Positions 8,840 through 16,927 of a stretch of DNA of 23,927 nt are shown here, in pieces (position 1 is the stretch's first letter; every line of letters begins with the position of its first letter). Source of the DNA: an uncultured Lachnospiraceae bacterium (GTDB lineage Bacteria; Bacillota; Clostridia; Lachnospirales; Lachnospiraceae). The stretch lies in contig CAJOGB010000017.1 in the NCBI GenBank assembly GCA_905233835.1, forward strand, positions 1 through 23,927, in the 5' to 3' direction. The notes beneath the pieces were generated by a model. That model searched no databases, was not told where the DNA came from, and worked only from the letters and a program-made list of their open reading frames with translations. The translations under genes and the position numbers were made by a program.

Positions 8840-8983
8840 ATGAAGCATATCAAAACATTAAATACAAAGAGATTACAGAACACAGTTAAAAAAGGTGGAT
8901 GCGGTGAGTGCCAGACTTCTTGCCAGTCAGCTTGCAAAACAAGCTGTACCGTTGGAAACCAGAGCTGTGAAAACAACAAATAA
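8840..8983 (+). CDS. scfA: SCIFF six-cysteine ranthipeptide precursor
   Basis: A 47-aa peptide beginning MKHIKTLNTKRLQ, with six Cys at 21, 24, 28, 32, 36 and 43. Leader, GGCGEC start of the core and Cys spacing match the SCIFF family (six cysteines in forty-five residues), which is nearly universal in Clostridia. AAGGAGG lies eight bases before the ATG. SCIFF peptides are matured by a radical-SAM/SPASM enzyme that joins Cys sulfur to the carbon of an acceptor residue as a thioether; that enzyme is the next gene. The final product's role is not settled; signalling has been proposed for related ranthipeptides. Confidence 0.96.
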   Translation: MKHIKTLNTKRLQNTVKKGGCGECQTSCQSACKTSCTVGNQSCENNK

Positions 8984-9013
8984 TTTAACGGAAATCGTAT
9001 AGCACTATTTCTA

Positions 9014-9054
9014 GACCGAGCTGCAAAACAGCTCGGTCGTTTGTGCGTTTTTTT
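9014..9054 (+). terminator. Attenuating terminator between SCIFF and its maturase
   Basis: Perfect 10-bp stem GACCGAGCTG / CAGCTCGGTC (9014-9023 / 9029-9038) with a CAAAA loop. The T-rich tail is imperfect (GTTTGTGCG before T7 at 9048-9054), so some readthrough into the maturase gene is likely. Confidence 0.8.
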
Positions 9055-9083
9055 GAGACTTTTTTAGAAAGGAATTTATTGCT

Positions 9084-10451
9084 TTGATACATCAGTATAA
9101 AAACAATGGATTCAATATTGTATTAGACGTAAACAGCGGTGCCATCCATGTAGTGGATGACATTACGTATGACATTATTTCTGATTATGAATCCTTAGAC
9201 AAAAAGGGGATTGTAGAAAAGATTGGGAAAAAATATGACACGGTAGATGTTTCCGAAATCGAGGAAGCCTACGATGAAGTAAATACCCTAGAAGAAGCGG
9301 AAGAACTTTTTACCAAGGACGTCTACGAGGATCGAGTCATTGACTATACAAAGCGTGCGACAGTGGTAAAAGCACTTTGCCTGCACATCGCACATGATTG
9401 TAATTTGTCCTGCAAGTATTGCTTTGCCGAAGAGGGATTGTACCACGGAAAGAAAGCGGAGTTGATGCCTTATGAAGTTGGCAAACAGGCTCTGGATTTC
9501 TTGGTTGCAAACTCCGGTTCCAGAAGAAATTTGGAAGTGGATTTTTTCGGTGGAGAACCCCTTCTTAACTTCCAAGTAGTTAAGGACTTGGTGGCTTACG
9601 GACGAGAACTTGAAAAGACCCATGACAAACATTTCCGTTTCACCCTTACCACCAACGGCGTTTTGTTAAACGACGAGGTAATGGAATTTGCCAACAAGGA
9701 AATGGACAATGTGGTCTTAAGTATCGACGGACGAAAGGAAGTTCATGATAAGATGCGTCCTTTCCAAAGAGGAGACGGAAGCTACGATATCGTAACGCCG
9801 AAGTTTATAAAGTTTGCGGAAAGCCGCGGACAGAGCAGATACTATGCCAGAGGTACATTTACCAGAAATAATCTGGACTTTTCAAAGGATGTACTTCATT
9901 TGGCGGATCTTGGATTTAAGCAGATTTCGGTAGAGCCGGTGGTGGCACCGGAGGATGAATCCTATGCACTTTTGGAAGAGGATTTGCCGAAACTGTTTGA
10001 AGAATATGATATTTTGGCAAAAGAGATGGTGGAACGTCACGGTACGGATAAGGAGTTTAACTTCTTCCATTTCATGATTGATTTGGAAGGCGGTCCATGC
10101 GTTTATAAACGTTTGAGTGGATGCGGATCCGGTACCGAATATTTGGCGGTAACTCCTTCCGGAGAATTATATCCCTGTCACCAATTTGTAGGAAACGACG
10201 GATTTAAGATGGGAGATGTTTGGAAGGGAATCGAAAACACCGACTTACAAACCGAGTTTAAGGGCTGTAACGTATACTCAAAGCCGGAGTGTAAGAACTG
10301 TTTTGCAAAGTATTATTGCAGCGGCGGATGTGCGGCGAATGCATATCACTTCGACGGAAATATCCGCGGAAATTATCATGTGGGTTGCGAGCTTCAGAAG
10401 AAACGTGTGGAATGCGCGATTATGATTAAAGCGGCAACCGCAGAGGATTAA
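9084..10451 (+). CDS. scfB: Radical-SAM SCIFF peptide maturase (SPASM)
   Basis: 455 aa. The TTG start at 9084 gives MIHQYKNNGFNIVLDVNSG, the usual N terminus of this family; AAAGGA lies ten bases upstream. Residues 1-90 form the peptide-recognition region. The [4Fe-4S]/SAM motif CX3CX2C is at Cys106, Cys110 and Cys113, followed by the FFGGEPLLN and LTTNGVLL strands of the radical-SAM barrel. The C-terminal SPASM region has Cys-rich segments (GCGSGTEYLAVTPSGELYPC, CKNC, YYCSGGCAANA) that bind auxiliary iron-sulfur clusters. It forms Cys-thioether crosslinks in the SCIFF peptide encoded just upstream. Expression is likely set below that of the peptide by the intervening terminator and the TTG start. 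Confidence 0.95.
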   Translation: MIHQYKNNGFNIVLDVNSGAIHVVDDITYDIISDYESLDKKGIVEKIGKKYDTVDVSEIEEAYDEVNTLEEAEELFTKDVYEDRVIDYTKRATVVKALCLHIAHDCNLSCKYCFAEEGLYHGKKAELMPYEVGKQALDFLVANSGSRRNLEVDFFGGEPLLNFQVVKDLVAYGRELEKTHDKHFRFTLTTNGVLLNDEVMEFANKEMDNVVLSIDGRKEVHDKMRPFQRGDGSYDIVTPKFIKFAESRGQSRYYARGTFTRNNLDFSKDVLHLADLGFKQISVEPVVAPEDESYALLEEDLPKLFEEYDILAKEMVERHGTDKEFNFFHFMIDLEGGPCVYKRLSGCGSGTEYLAVTPSGELYPCHQFVGNDGFKMGDVWKGIENTDLQTEFKGCNVYSKPECKNCFAKYYCSGGCAANAYHFDGNIRGNYHVGCELQKKRVECAIMIKAATAED

Positions 10452-10501
10452 GTTATTTATTATATTTTTCCATAAAAAATAGATAAGGAGTTATGAAGGA
10501 A

Positions 10502-12058
10502 ATGAAACGTATGAAGAAGTGGCAGGGCTTTTTAAGCCTCATTCTTGTGGTTGGTATTATTGCCGGCTTGGGATATTATGCCGCAACCATTATCGGTGCT
10601 ACCGGAAAGGGAGAAGATGATAGCTTAAAACTTGGCTTGGATCTTGCCGGCGGTGTCAGTGTTACTTATCAGGCGGAAGGAAAGTTCTCCGCTGAAGACT
10701 TGGAGGATACACGTTATAAATTACAACAGCGTGTGGATTCCGATTTGGGAGAAAACTCCACAACAGAAGCATCTGTTTATATTGTAGGAAACGATCGTAT
10801 TACCGTAGAAGTTCCGGGCGTAAAAGATGCAAACGCACTTTTGGAACAGCTTGGTGCTCCGGGTAACTTGTATTTCATTCGTCAGACCAATGATGCAGGC
10901 GAGCAGAACTACAGCTATGATTCCACAGTCGGAAATTACGTATTAAACTACGAAATCGAAGACTTGGAAAAAACCGGAGATATCGTTCTTAGCGGTTCTG
11001 ATGTAGCAAGTGCACAAGCAACTTACGAAACCAATCAGACCACCAATGCACAGAATCCGGTGGTATCTATTTCATTAAATGAATCCGGAACAAAGGCTTT
11101 TGCGGAAGCAACCACAAAGGCATATGCATCCGGTGAGTCCATCGGTATTTATTATGATAACCAGTTCGTATCCGTACCTACGGTACAGGCTGCGATCACA
11201 GACGGAAACTGCGTTATCAACGGTATGGGATCTTTTGAAGAAGCACAGAACTTGGCTTCTTACATCCGTATCGGTGGATTAAATGTGACCCTTACCGAGT
11301 TAGAGTCTCGTGTAGTTGGTGCTACATTAGGTTCCGATGCACTTTCTACCTCCTTTAAGGCAGGTTTAATCGGACTTTTAATCGTAATGGTATTTATGAT
11401 TGTGATGTATTTGGTACCGGGTGTTGCCGCATCTTTGGCATTGGCAATTTATTCCACCATTATGATTTCCGTTTTATATTTATATGATATTACCCTTACC
11501 CTTCCGGGTATCGCGGGTATCATCCTTTCCATCGGTATGGCGGTAGATGCAAACGTTATTATCTTTGCTCGTATCCGTGAGGAAATCGCTACCGGTAAGG
11601 ATGTAAAGAGCGCTATGGATTCCGGATTTAAGAAAGCATTATCAGCAATCTTAGACGGAAACATCACCACACTTATCGTGGCAGCCGTACTTGGAGTTTT
11701 GGGAAGCGGTACCGTAAAGGGATTTGCCGTTACCTTGGCCATCGGTGTACTTTTATCCATGTTTACCGCACTTGTAATCACACGTTGGATTTTAAACAGT
11801 TTATATGCCATCGGTCTTCGTGATGCCAAGTTCTTCGGTAGAGCAAAGAAGAAAAACACCATCGATTTTATGGGAAAAAGAGTGGTATTCTTTATCATTT
11901 CCGCAGCGATTATTTTAACCGGTGTTGGCAGCATGTTAATCCACGGTGTAAACGGAAAAGCCTTAAACTACAGCTTGGAGTTCTTAGGCGGAACCTCTAC
12001 TACCGTTTCCTTTGACAAGGAATATTCTATTGAAATTCCGAAATCGTTCCTTTGGTAG
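10502..12058 (+). CDS. secD: SecD part of SecDF translocase subunit (frame ends early)
   Basis: SecD and SecF form a membrane complex that uses the proton gradient to help Sec-dependent export. This segment has an N-terminal helix (~10-30), the GLDLAGGVSV motif, the large external P1 domain, and then a run of helices with GIILSIGMAVDANVIIFARIREE, the charged transport motif. After RVVFFIISAAIILTGVG the frame continues through a SecF-type start (SLEFLGGTSTTVSF) and ends after a few unrelated residues (IPKSFLW). The true reading passes into the 12052 frame: adding one A to the AAA at 12033-12035 gives SIENSEIVPLVAKIT. I chose the ATG at 10502 because AAGGAG lies 11 bases upstream; the ATG at 10493 is only two bases from it. 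Confidence 0.9.
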   Translation: MKRMKKWQGFLSLILVVGIIAGLGYYAATIIGATGKGEDDSLKLGLDLAGGVSVTYQAEGKFSAEDLEDTRYKLQQRVDSDLGENSTTEASVYIVGNDRITVEVPGVKDANALLEQLGAPGNLYFIRQTNDAGEQNYSYDSTVGNYVLNYEIEDLEKTGDIVLSGSDVASAQATYETNQTTNAQNPVVSISLNESGTKAFAEATTKAYASGESIGIYYDNQFVSVPTVQAAITDGNCVINGMGSFEEAQNLASYIRIGGLNVTLTELESRVVGATLGSDALSTSFKAGLIGLLIVMVFMIVMYLVPGVAASLALAIYSTIMISVLYLYDITLTLPGIAGIILSIGMAVDANVIIFARIREEIATGKDVKSAMDSGFKKALSAILDGNITTLIVAAVLGVLGSGTVKGFAVTLAIGVLLSMFTALVITRWILNSLYAIGLRDAKFFGRAKKKNTIDFMGKRVVFFIISAAIILTGVGSMLIHGVNGKALNYSLEFLGGTSTTVSFDKEYSIEIPKSFLW

Positions 12059-12819
12059 CAAAGATTACAAAGGATAATGATATTCAGACTCAGAAGGTTG
12101 ATAACGGTACCGGTGTTATCTTTAAGACACGTACCTTAAACCTTGACGAGCGTGAAGCTTTAAATGAAATGTTTGCAGAAAACTATGGCGTAGATGTGGC
12201 AAGCATTTCTTCTGAAAATATTTCTTCCACCATCGGTGGAGAAATGAGACGTCAGTCTTTAATCGCAGTTTTGGTTGCTGCACTTTTGATTCTTTTATAT
12301 ATCTGGATCCGATTCAAGGATTTACGTTTCGGTGGATCTGCGGTTATCGCATTAATCCATGACGTTTTGGTTGTACTTGCTCTTTATGCTGTGGCACGTA
12401 TTTCCGTAGGAAGTCCGTTTATCGCATGTATGCTTACGGTTATCGGTTATTCCGTAAACGATACCATCGTTATTTTCGACCGTATCCGTGAGAACTTGGC
12501 AGGCGTAACCAAAAAGACAAAAGAGTCTTTGACGGAAGTGGCAAACGTAAGTATTACTCAGACATTGTCACGTTCCATTTCAACATCCATTACCACAGCG
12601 ATTACGGTATTGATGCTTCTTATTTTGGGAACTTCAAGCATCCGTGAATTCGCACTTCCGCTTTTGGTTGGTGTAATTACAGGTACCTATTCTTCCGTTT
12701 GCCTTGCAACAGAACTTTGGTACTTAATGAGAATTCATTCCAAAAACGTAGTGGATGAAAAGCCAAAGAAGAAAAAGGCTGAGAAGGCCACAAAGGAAAA
12801 CGAAGGACTTATCGTTTAA
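12052..12819 (+). CDS. secF: SecF part of SecDF, separated by a frameshift
   Basis: This frame is open from 12034, just after a TGA at 12031-12033; the nominal TTG at 12052 has no ribosome site, so it is the continuation of the upstream gene. It carries the rest of the SecF periplasmic loop, then about five membrane helices with the conserved TVIGYSVNDTIVIFDRIREN motif, and SRSISTSITTAITVLMLL. It ends in a Lys-rich cytoplasmic tail. With one base restored, the whole gene would encode ~772 residues, a normal SecDF fusion size. Whether the cell makes one fusion or the base is missing by sequencing error cannot be told from sequence alone. Confidence 0.88.
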   Translation: MVAKITKDNDIQTQKVDNGTGVIFKTRTLNLDEREALNEMFAENYGVDVASISSENISSTIGGEMRRQSLIAVLVAALLILLYIWIRFKDLRFGGSAVIALIHDVLVVLALYAVARISVGSPFIACMLTVIGYSVNDTIVIFDRIRENLAGVTKKTKESLTEVANVSITQTLSRSISTSITTAITVLMLLILGTSSIREFALPLLVGVITGTYSSVCLATELWYLMRIHSKNVVDEKPKKKKAEKATKENEGLIV

Positions 12820-12865
12820 TCCGAAACTGTTCAACAAATTAATATAAGAAAAAAGGAGAAAAAAG

Positions 12866-14113
12866 ATGTACTCAATTGACGACGTTCGTAACGTAGACCC
12901 GGAGATTGCTTCCGTAATTTGTGATGAGTTTGAAAGACAAAGCGGTCATATCGAACTTATCGCATCCGAGAACTGGGTAAGCCCGGCAGTGATGTCTGCT
13001 ATGGGAAGTATTCTTACCAACAAGTATGCAGAAGGTTACCCGGGAAAACGTTACTATGGTGGATGTGAAGTAGTAGACCGAGCAGAGACACTTGCCATCG
13101 AACGAGCAAAAGAACTCTTCGGTGCCGAGTATGCAAATGTTCAGCCCCATTCCGGAGCACAGGCAAATATGACGGTTCAGTTTGCCGTATGCGAGCCGGG
13201 AGATACCATCATGGGTATGAGCTTAGATCACGGCGGTCACTTAACCCATGGTTCACCGGTAAACTTTTCCGGAAAGTACTTTAACATCGTACCTTACGGC
13301 GTGAATGATGAAGGATACATTGATTACGATGAGGTTGAGCGTATCGCTAAAGAGTGCAAACCGAAGATGATTATCGCAGGCGCATCTGCATACGCAAGAG
13401 CCATCGACTTTAAGCGATTCAGAGAAATCGCCGATCAAGTTGGTGCGGTTCTCATGGTGGATATGGCGCATATCGCGGGACTTGTAGCGGCAGGTTATCA
13501 TATGTCACCCATTCCTTATGCGGACATCGTAACCACTACTACTCATAAGACACTTCGCGGACCTCGCGGAGGCTTGATTTTAGCTACTGCTGAAGCCAAT
13601 GAAAAGTATAACTTCAACAAAGCCATGTTCCCGGGAATCCAGGGCGGACCTTTGATGCACGTATTAGCCGCAAAGGCCATCTGCTTCAAGGAAGCACTTT
13701 CACCGGAGTTTAAGACCTATGCGAAAAATATCGTAGACAATGCTCAGGCACTGGCTAACGGTCTTATGAATCGTGATATTACTTTGGTATCCGGCGGAAC
13801 GGATAACCATTTGATGCTGGTTAATTTGGTGCCTTATGATTTAACCGGAAAGGCCATTGAAGCACTTCTTGATCAGGCACACATTACCGCCAATAAAAAT
13901 ACGGTTCCAAACGATCCGAAGAGCCCGTTTGTGACCAGCGGTATCCGCTTAGGTACACCGGCTGCCACCAGCCGCGGTTTAAACACCGCCGACTTCGACG
14001 AAGTCGCAGAAGCTATCGCCACCGTTATTAAGGAAGGTGAAGCAGGGGTTGATAAGGCTCGCTCCATTGTAAAATCATTAACTGATAAATATCCTTTGAA
14101 AGGGGCGTTTTAG
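12866..14113 (+). CDS. glyA: Serine hydroxymethyltransferase
   Basis: GlyA interconverts serine and glycine with tetrahydrofolate and supplies one-carbon units (PLP enzyme, cytosol). 415 aa, full length for the family. Visible signatures are ELIASENWVSPAV (~30-42), KYAEGYPGKRYYGGCE (~53-68), PHSGAQAN, DMAHIAGLVAAG (~199-210) and the PLP-lysine segment TTTTHKTLRGPRGG with Lys at ~228. The ATG has AAAAGGAG seven bases upstream. serS begins three bases after the stop, so the two are co-transcribed, joining serine metabolism with serine charging. Confidence 0.97.
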   Translation: MYSIDDVRNVDPEIASVICDEFERQSGHIELIASENWVSPAVMSAMGSILTNKYAEGYPGKRYYGGCEVVDRAETLAIERAKELFGAEYANVQPHSGAQANMTVQFAVCEPGDTIMGMSLDHGGHLTHGSPVNFSGKYFNIVPYGVNDEGYIDYDEVERIAKECKPKMIIAGASAYARAIDFKRFREIADQVGAVLMVDMAHIAGLVAAGYHMSPIPYADIVTTTTHKTLRGPRGGLILATAEANEKYNFNKAMFPGIQGGPLMHVLAAKAICFKEALSPEFKTYAKNIVDNAQALANGLMNRDITLVSGGTDNHLMLVNLVPYDLTGKAIEALLDQAHITANKNTVPNDPKSPFVTSGIRLGTPAATSRGLNTADFDEVAEAIATVIKEGEAGVDKARSIVKSLTDKYPLKGAF

Positions 14114-14116
14114 TTT

Positions 14117-15406
14117 ATGTTAGATATTAAATTTCTACGTGAAAATCCTGATGTAGTTAAGGAAAACATTAAGAAGAAATTCCAGGACCATAAACTTCCT
14201 ATGGTGGATGAGGTCATCGAATTCGATAAGGAAGTACGTGCGGTCCAGCAGGAAGGCGACGATCTCCGCAGACAGCGTAACGATCTTTCCAAACAGATTG
14301 GTGTTCTTATGAAGGAAGGAAAGAAGGACGAGGCTGAGAAAGTTAAGGCACAGGTAACCGCCAATGCTGAAAGACTTTCCGAATTGGAAGCTCGTCAGGC
14401 AGAACTTTCCGAAGAAATCAAAAAGAGAATGATGGTGATTCCGAATATCATCGATCCTTCCGTACCAATCGGAAAAGACGATTCTTGTAACGTAGAGATT
14501 GAAAAATATGGTGACCCGGTAGTTCCGGAGTTTGAGATTCCTTATCATACCGATATTATGAGCCGTTTTGACGGTATCGATTTGGATGCTGCGGGAAAGG
14601 TAGCCGGAAACGGATTTTATTATTTGATGGGAGATATTGCCCGTCTTCATTCATCCGTTATCGCATATGCCAGAGACTTTATGATTAATCGCGGATTTAC
14701 ATACTGCGTACCGCCGTTTATGATTCGTTCCAACGTGGTAACCGGCGTTATGTCTTTCGATGAAATGGATGCCATGATGTATAAGATTGAGGGAGAAGAT
14801 CTCTACTTAATCGGAACTTCTGAACACTCCATGATTGGTAAGTTTATTGATACTTTAAATGAGGAAGAAAACCTTCCTTATACATTAACTTCTTATTCTC
14901 CCTGCTTTAGAAAAGAAAAGGGAGCACACGGAATCGAAGAACGTGGAGTTTACAGAATCCATCAGTTTGAAAAGCAGGAGATGATTGTTGTCTGCAAACC
15001 TGAGGATTCTATGGAATGGTATGATAAGCTTTGGCAGAATACCGTAGATTTGTTCCGTTCTTTGGATATCCCGGTACGTACCTTAGAGTGCTGCTCCGGA
15101 GACTTGGCAGATTTGAAAGTAAAGAGCTGCGACGTAGAGGCTTGGAGCCCGAGACAGAAGAAGTATTTCGAAGTAGGTTCTTGTTCAAACTTAGGAGATG
15201 CACAGGCAAGACGTCTCGGCATTAAAGTAAAAGACAAGGATAACAATAAATACTTTGCACATACATTAAACAATACGGTGGTTGCGCCGCCGAGAATGTT
15301 AATCGCATTCTTAGAGAACAACTTAAATGCCGACGGAAGCGTAAATATTCCGAAGGTACTTCAGCCGTATATGGGAGGACAGGAAAAACTGGTTCCGAAG
15401 AATTAA
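14117..15406 (+). CDS. serS: Seryl-tRNA synthetase
   Basis: 429 aa class II synthetase that charges tRNA-Ser. The N-terminal ~110 residues form the long coiled-coil arm that reads tRNA-Ser (MLDIKFLRENPDVVKENI, then alternating Lys/Glu-rich helices). Motif 2 is FRKEKGAHGIEERGVYRIHQFEK, and motif 3 is around GSCSNLGDAQARRLG and FAHTLNNTVVAPPRMLIAFLEN. The HTLNNTVVAPPR version differs from the common HTLNGSGLAVGR, a variant I have seen in Clostridia. It follows glyA by three bases; the AAAGGGG inside the end of glyA can serve as its ribosome site. It is followed by a terminator. Confidence 0.96.
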   Translation: MLDIKFLRENPDVVKENIKKKFQDHKLPMVDEVIEFDKEVRAVQQEGDDLRRQRNDLSKQIGVLMKEGKKDEAEKVKAQVTANAERLSELEARQAELSEEIKKRMMVIPNIIDPSVPIGKDDSCNVEIEKYGDPVVPEFEIPYHTDIMSRFDGIDLDAAGKVAGNGFYYLMGDIARLHSSVIAYARDFMINRGFTYCVPPFMIRSNVVTGVMSFDEMDAMMYKIEGEDLYLIGTSEHSMIGKFIDTLNEEENLPYTLTSYSPCFRKEKGAHGIEERGVYRIHQFEKQEMIVVCKPEDSMEWYDKLWQNTVDLFRSLDIPVRTLECCSGDLADLKVKSCDVEAWSPRQKKYFEVGSCSNLGDAQARRLGIKVKDKDNNKYFAHTLNNTVVAPPRMLIAFLENNLNADGSVNIPKVLQPYMGGQEKLVPKN

Positions 15407-15419
15407 TGCATTCATTAAG

Positions 15420-15456
15420 AAGAGACAGTGGACTTTGTGCCGACTGTCTCTTTTTT
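15420..15456 (+). terminator. Intrinsic terminator after serS
   Basis: Ten-bp stem AAGAGACAGT / ACTGTCTCTT (15420-15429 / 15443-15452), 13-base loop, T6 at 15451-15456. The next start codon is only 20 bases beyond the T run, so the following operon is downstream of this terminator with no visible promoter in between. Confidence 0.85.
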
Positions 15457-15475
15457 CGTGAAAGGGGAATGGAAC

Positions 15476-16927
15476 ATGATTAAAAAACTAAAAAAGATAT
15501 TTCCGGTGCTGGCCATCGTGCCATTTATCATTGGATCCGTCGGATACCACATGGCGGGACTTCGCTGGATGGATGCCTGTTATAACAGTGTTTCTTTGTA
15601 TGTGATCCAGCAAAATGCAGACAGTACAAACGCACTTACGGAAATCGCCAGATGGTCTGCGGCTCTTGTAGCTACGGCCGCCATCTTATCTATCTTAAAG
15701 CAGGCGGGACAGTATCTTTTAAACAGCATTCTTTGTTTGTCATCAGATTCTGCGGCGCTGTACGGAGAAGAAGAAATCGTAAATCAGATTTGTGCAAAAG
15801 AGAAAAAAGCATTTTTCGGTGGTGCTTCCGTGGTAAATGCAAAGCATCAGATTCTTTTGTTCCACGATGATGCGGAAAACTTAAGCTTTTATCGGAAACA
15901 TCGGGAAAAGATGAATGCCGGCCAAGTATGGCTGGCGGTTCGCTCTTTGGATCTTTCTTTCTTAAAAGCGGACAATATGAATCTTCATTTCTTTAATCCT
16001 AATAATTTGGTGGCGAAGCTTTTGTGGAACGATGAAGACATCAATACAAGGTTAAAGGAAAACAAAAAGGCAAAGATAGCAATTCTGGGATTCGAAAGTT
16101 TGGGAGAACAGGTGATGACGCAGGGATTCTTGCATAACGTGTTCTTTGAAGATCAGGAATACGAGTATCATGTGTTTGCGGGAAAAGAAAATAACGATTT
16201 TACCAAAAACCGTTTTATTTCCATGAATAAAGACACGGTAATTTTCCACGAGGGAAGCATTTGTGACGATAACGAAACCTTACCGGATTTTGATTTGATT
16301 CTTTCCACGGAAGAAATCGATTTTAACTTAATGGAACTACTTTGGATCCGCTTTCATAAGGCGCTGATTTATATGTACAGCGAATCCAATTTGGAACTCT
16401 CCGATTTTATGGTGGACAATCGTGTGCGGTTTTTCGGAGAGGCGGAAAAGATTTATACCCTATCCAATATTATTACGGATAAACTGTATGAAAACGGAAT
16501 TGTTTTAAATTATAACTACGACCACTACGATGCACCCATGCCAAGCTATGAAGTATTAAAGGCGCATCCTAAGGCGTTTAAAGAGGCAAAGAATTCCTGG
16601 TCGAATCTAAATGAGTTTACCAAGGGATCCAATATCGCATCTGCGGATTATCTTATGATTGTAAACGACTTATACGACGAGTCACCGTATAAGGAAATGC
16701 AAAAAGAAAATCGGGACTGGGCATTTGCCAGATTGGAGCACATTTTATGGTGCCGGTATCACTTTATGAACTATTGGACCTACGGCGTGCCGGAGGACGG
16801 AAAGAATAAGGATTCCGTAAAGAGAATTCATACATGTCTGTTGGCATTTGAGGAATTATCCGAGGAAAACAAACGAAAGGATTTGGATGTGATCCTAAGT
16901 GGTCGCAGATGGGGAATGACAAAGTGA
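15476..16927 (+). CDS. Channel-like membrane protein with TrkA-N (NAD-binding) and RyR domains
   Basis: 483 aa from the ATG at 15476, which has AAAGGGGA seven bases upstream. An in-frame GTG at 15428 lies inside the serS terminator and is unlikely. Two hydrophobic helices (~8-26 and ~59-83) flank a short loop (WMDACYNSVSLYVIQQ), the TM-loop-TM plan of RCK-gated channels, though the loop has no GYG-type selectivity filter. A Rossmann-like segment starts ~199 (KIAILGFESLGEQVM), as in TrkA-N/RCK domains. The C-terminal ~70 residues (RLEHILWCRYHFMNYWTYG... IHTCLLAFEELSEENKRKDLD) match the RyR (ryanodine receptor) repeat seen in bacterial proteins. It overlaps the TIR gene by 19 bases. Likely a ligand- or nucleotide-responsive membrane component; ion conduction is inferred only. 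Confidence 0.82.
   Translation: MIKKLKKIFPVLAIVPFIIGSVGYHMAGLRWMDACYNSVSLYVIQQNADSTNALTEIARWSAALVATAAILSILKQAGQYLLNSILCLSSDSAALYGEEEIVNQICAKEKKAFFGGASVVNAKHQILLFHDDAENLSFYRKHREKMNAGQVWLAVRSLDLSFLKADNMNLHFFNPNNLVAKLLWNDEDINTRLKENKKAKIAILGFESLGEQVMTQGFLHNVFFEDQEYEYHVFAGKENNDFTKNRFISMNKDTVIFHEGSICDDNETLPDFDLILSTEEIDFNLMELLWIRFHKALIYMYSESNLELSDFMVDNRVRFFGEAEKIYTLSNIITDKLYENGIVLNYNYDHYDAPMPSYEVLKAHPKAFKEAKNSWSNLNEFTKGSNIASADYLMIVNDLYDESPYKEMQKENRDWAFARLEHILWCRYHFMNYWTYGVPEDGKNKDSVKRIHTCLLAFEELSEENKRKDLDVILSGRRWGMTK

Noticed and set aside
8840..8983. Small Cys-rich peptide as a toxin or bacteriocin
   Set aside because: Leader, six-Cys spacing and the adjacent SPASM maturase identify it as SCIFF.
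12025..12060. Programmed ribosomal frameshift in secDF
   Set aside because: No classic slippery heptamer or downstream stem-loop is apparent; a missing A in a short A run is simpler.
15428..15475. GTG start adding 16 residues to the RyR protein
   Set aside because: It lies in the terminator hairpin and lacks a ribosome site; ATG 15476 has AAAGGGGA.
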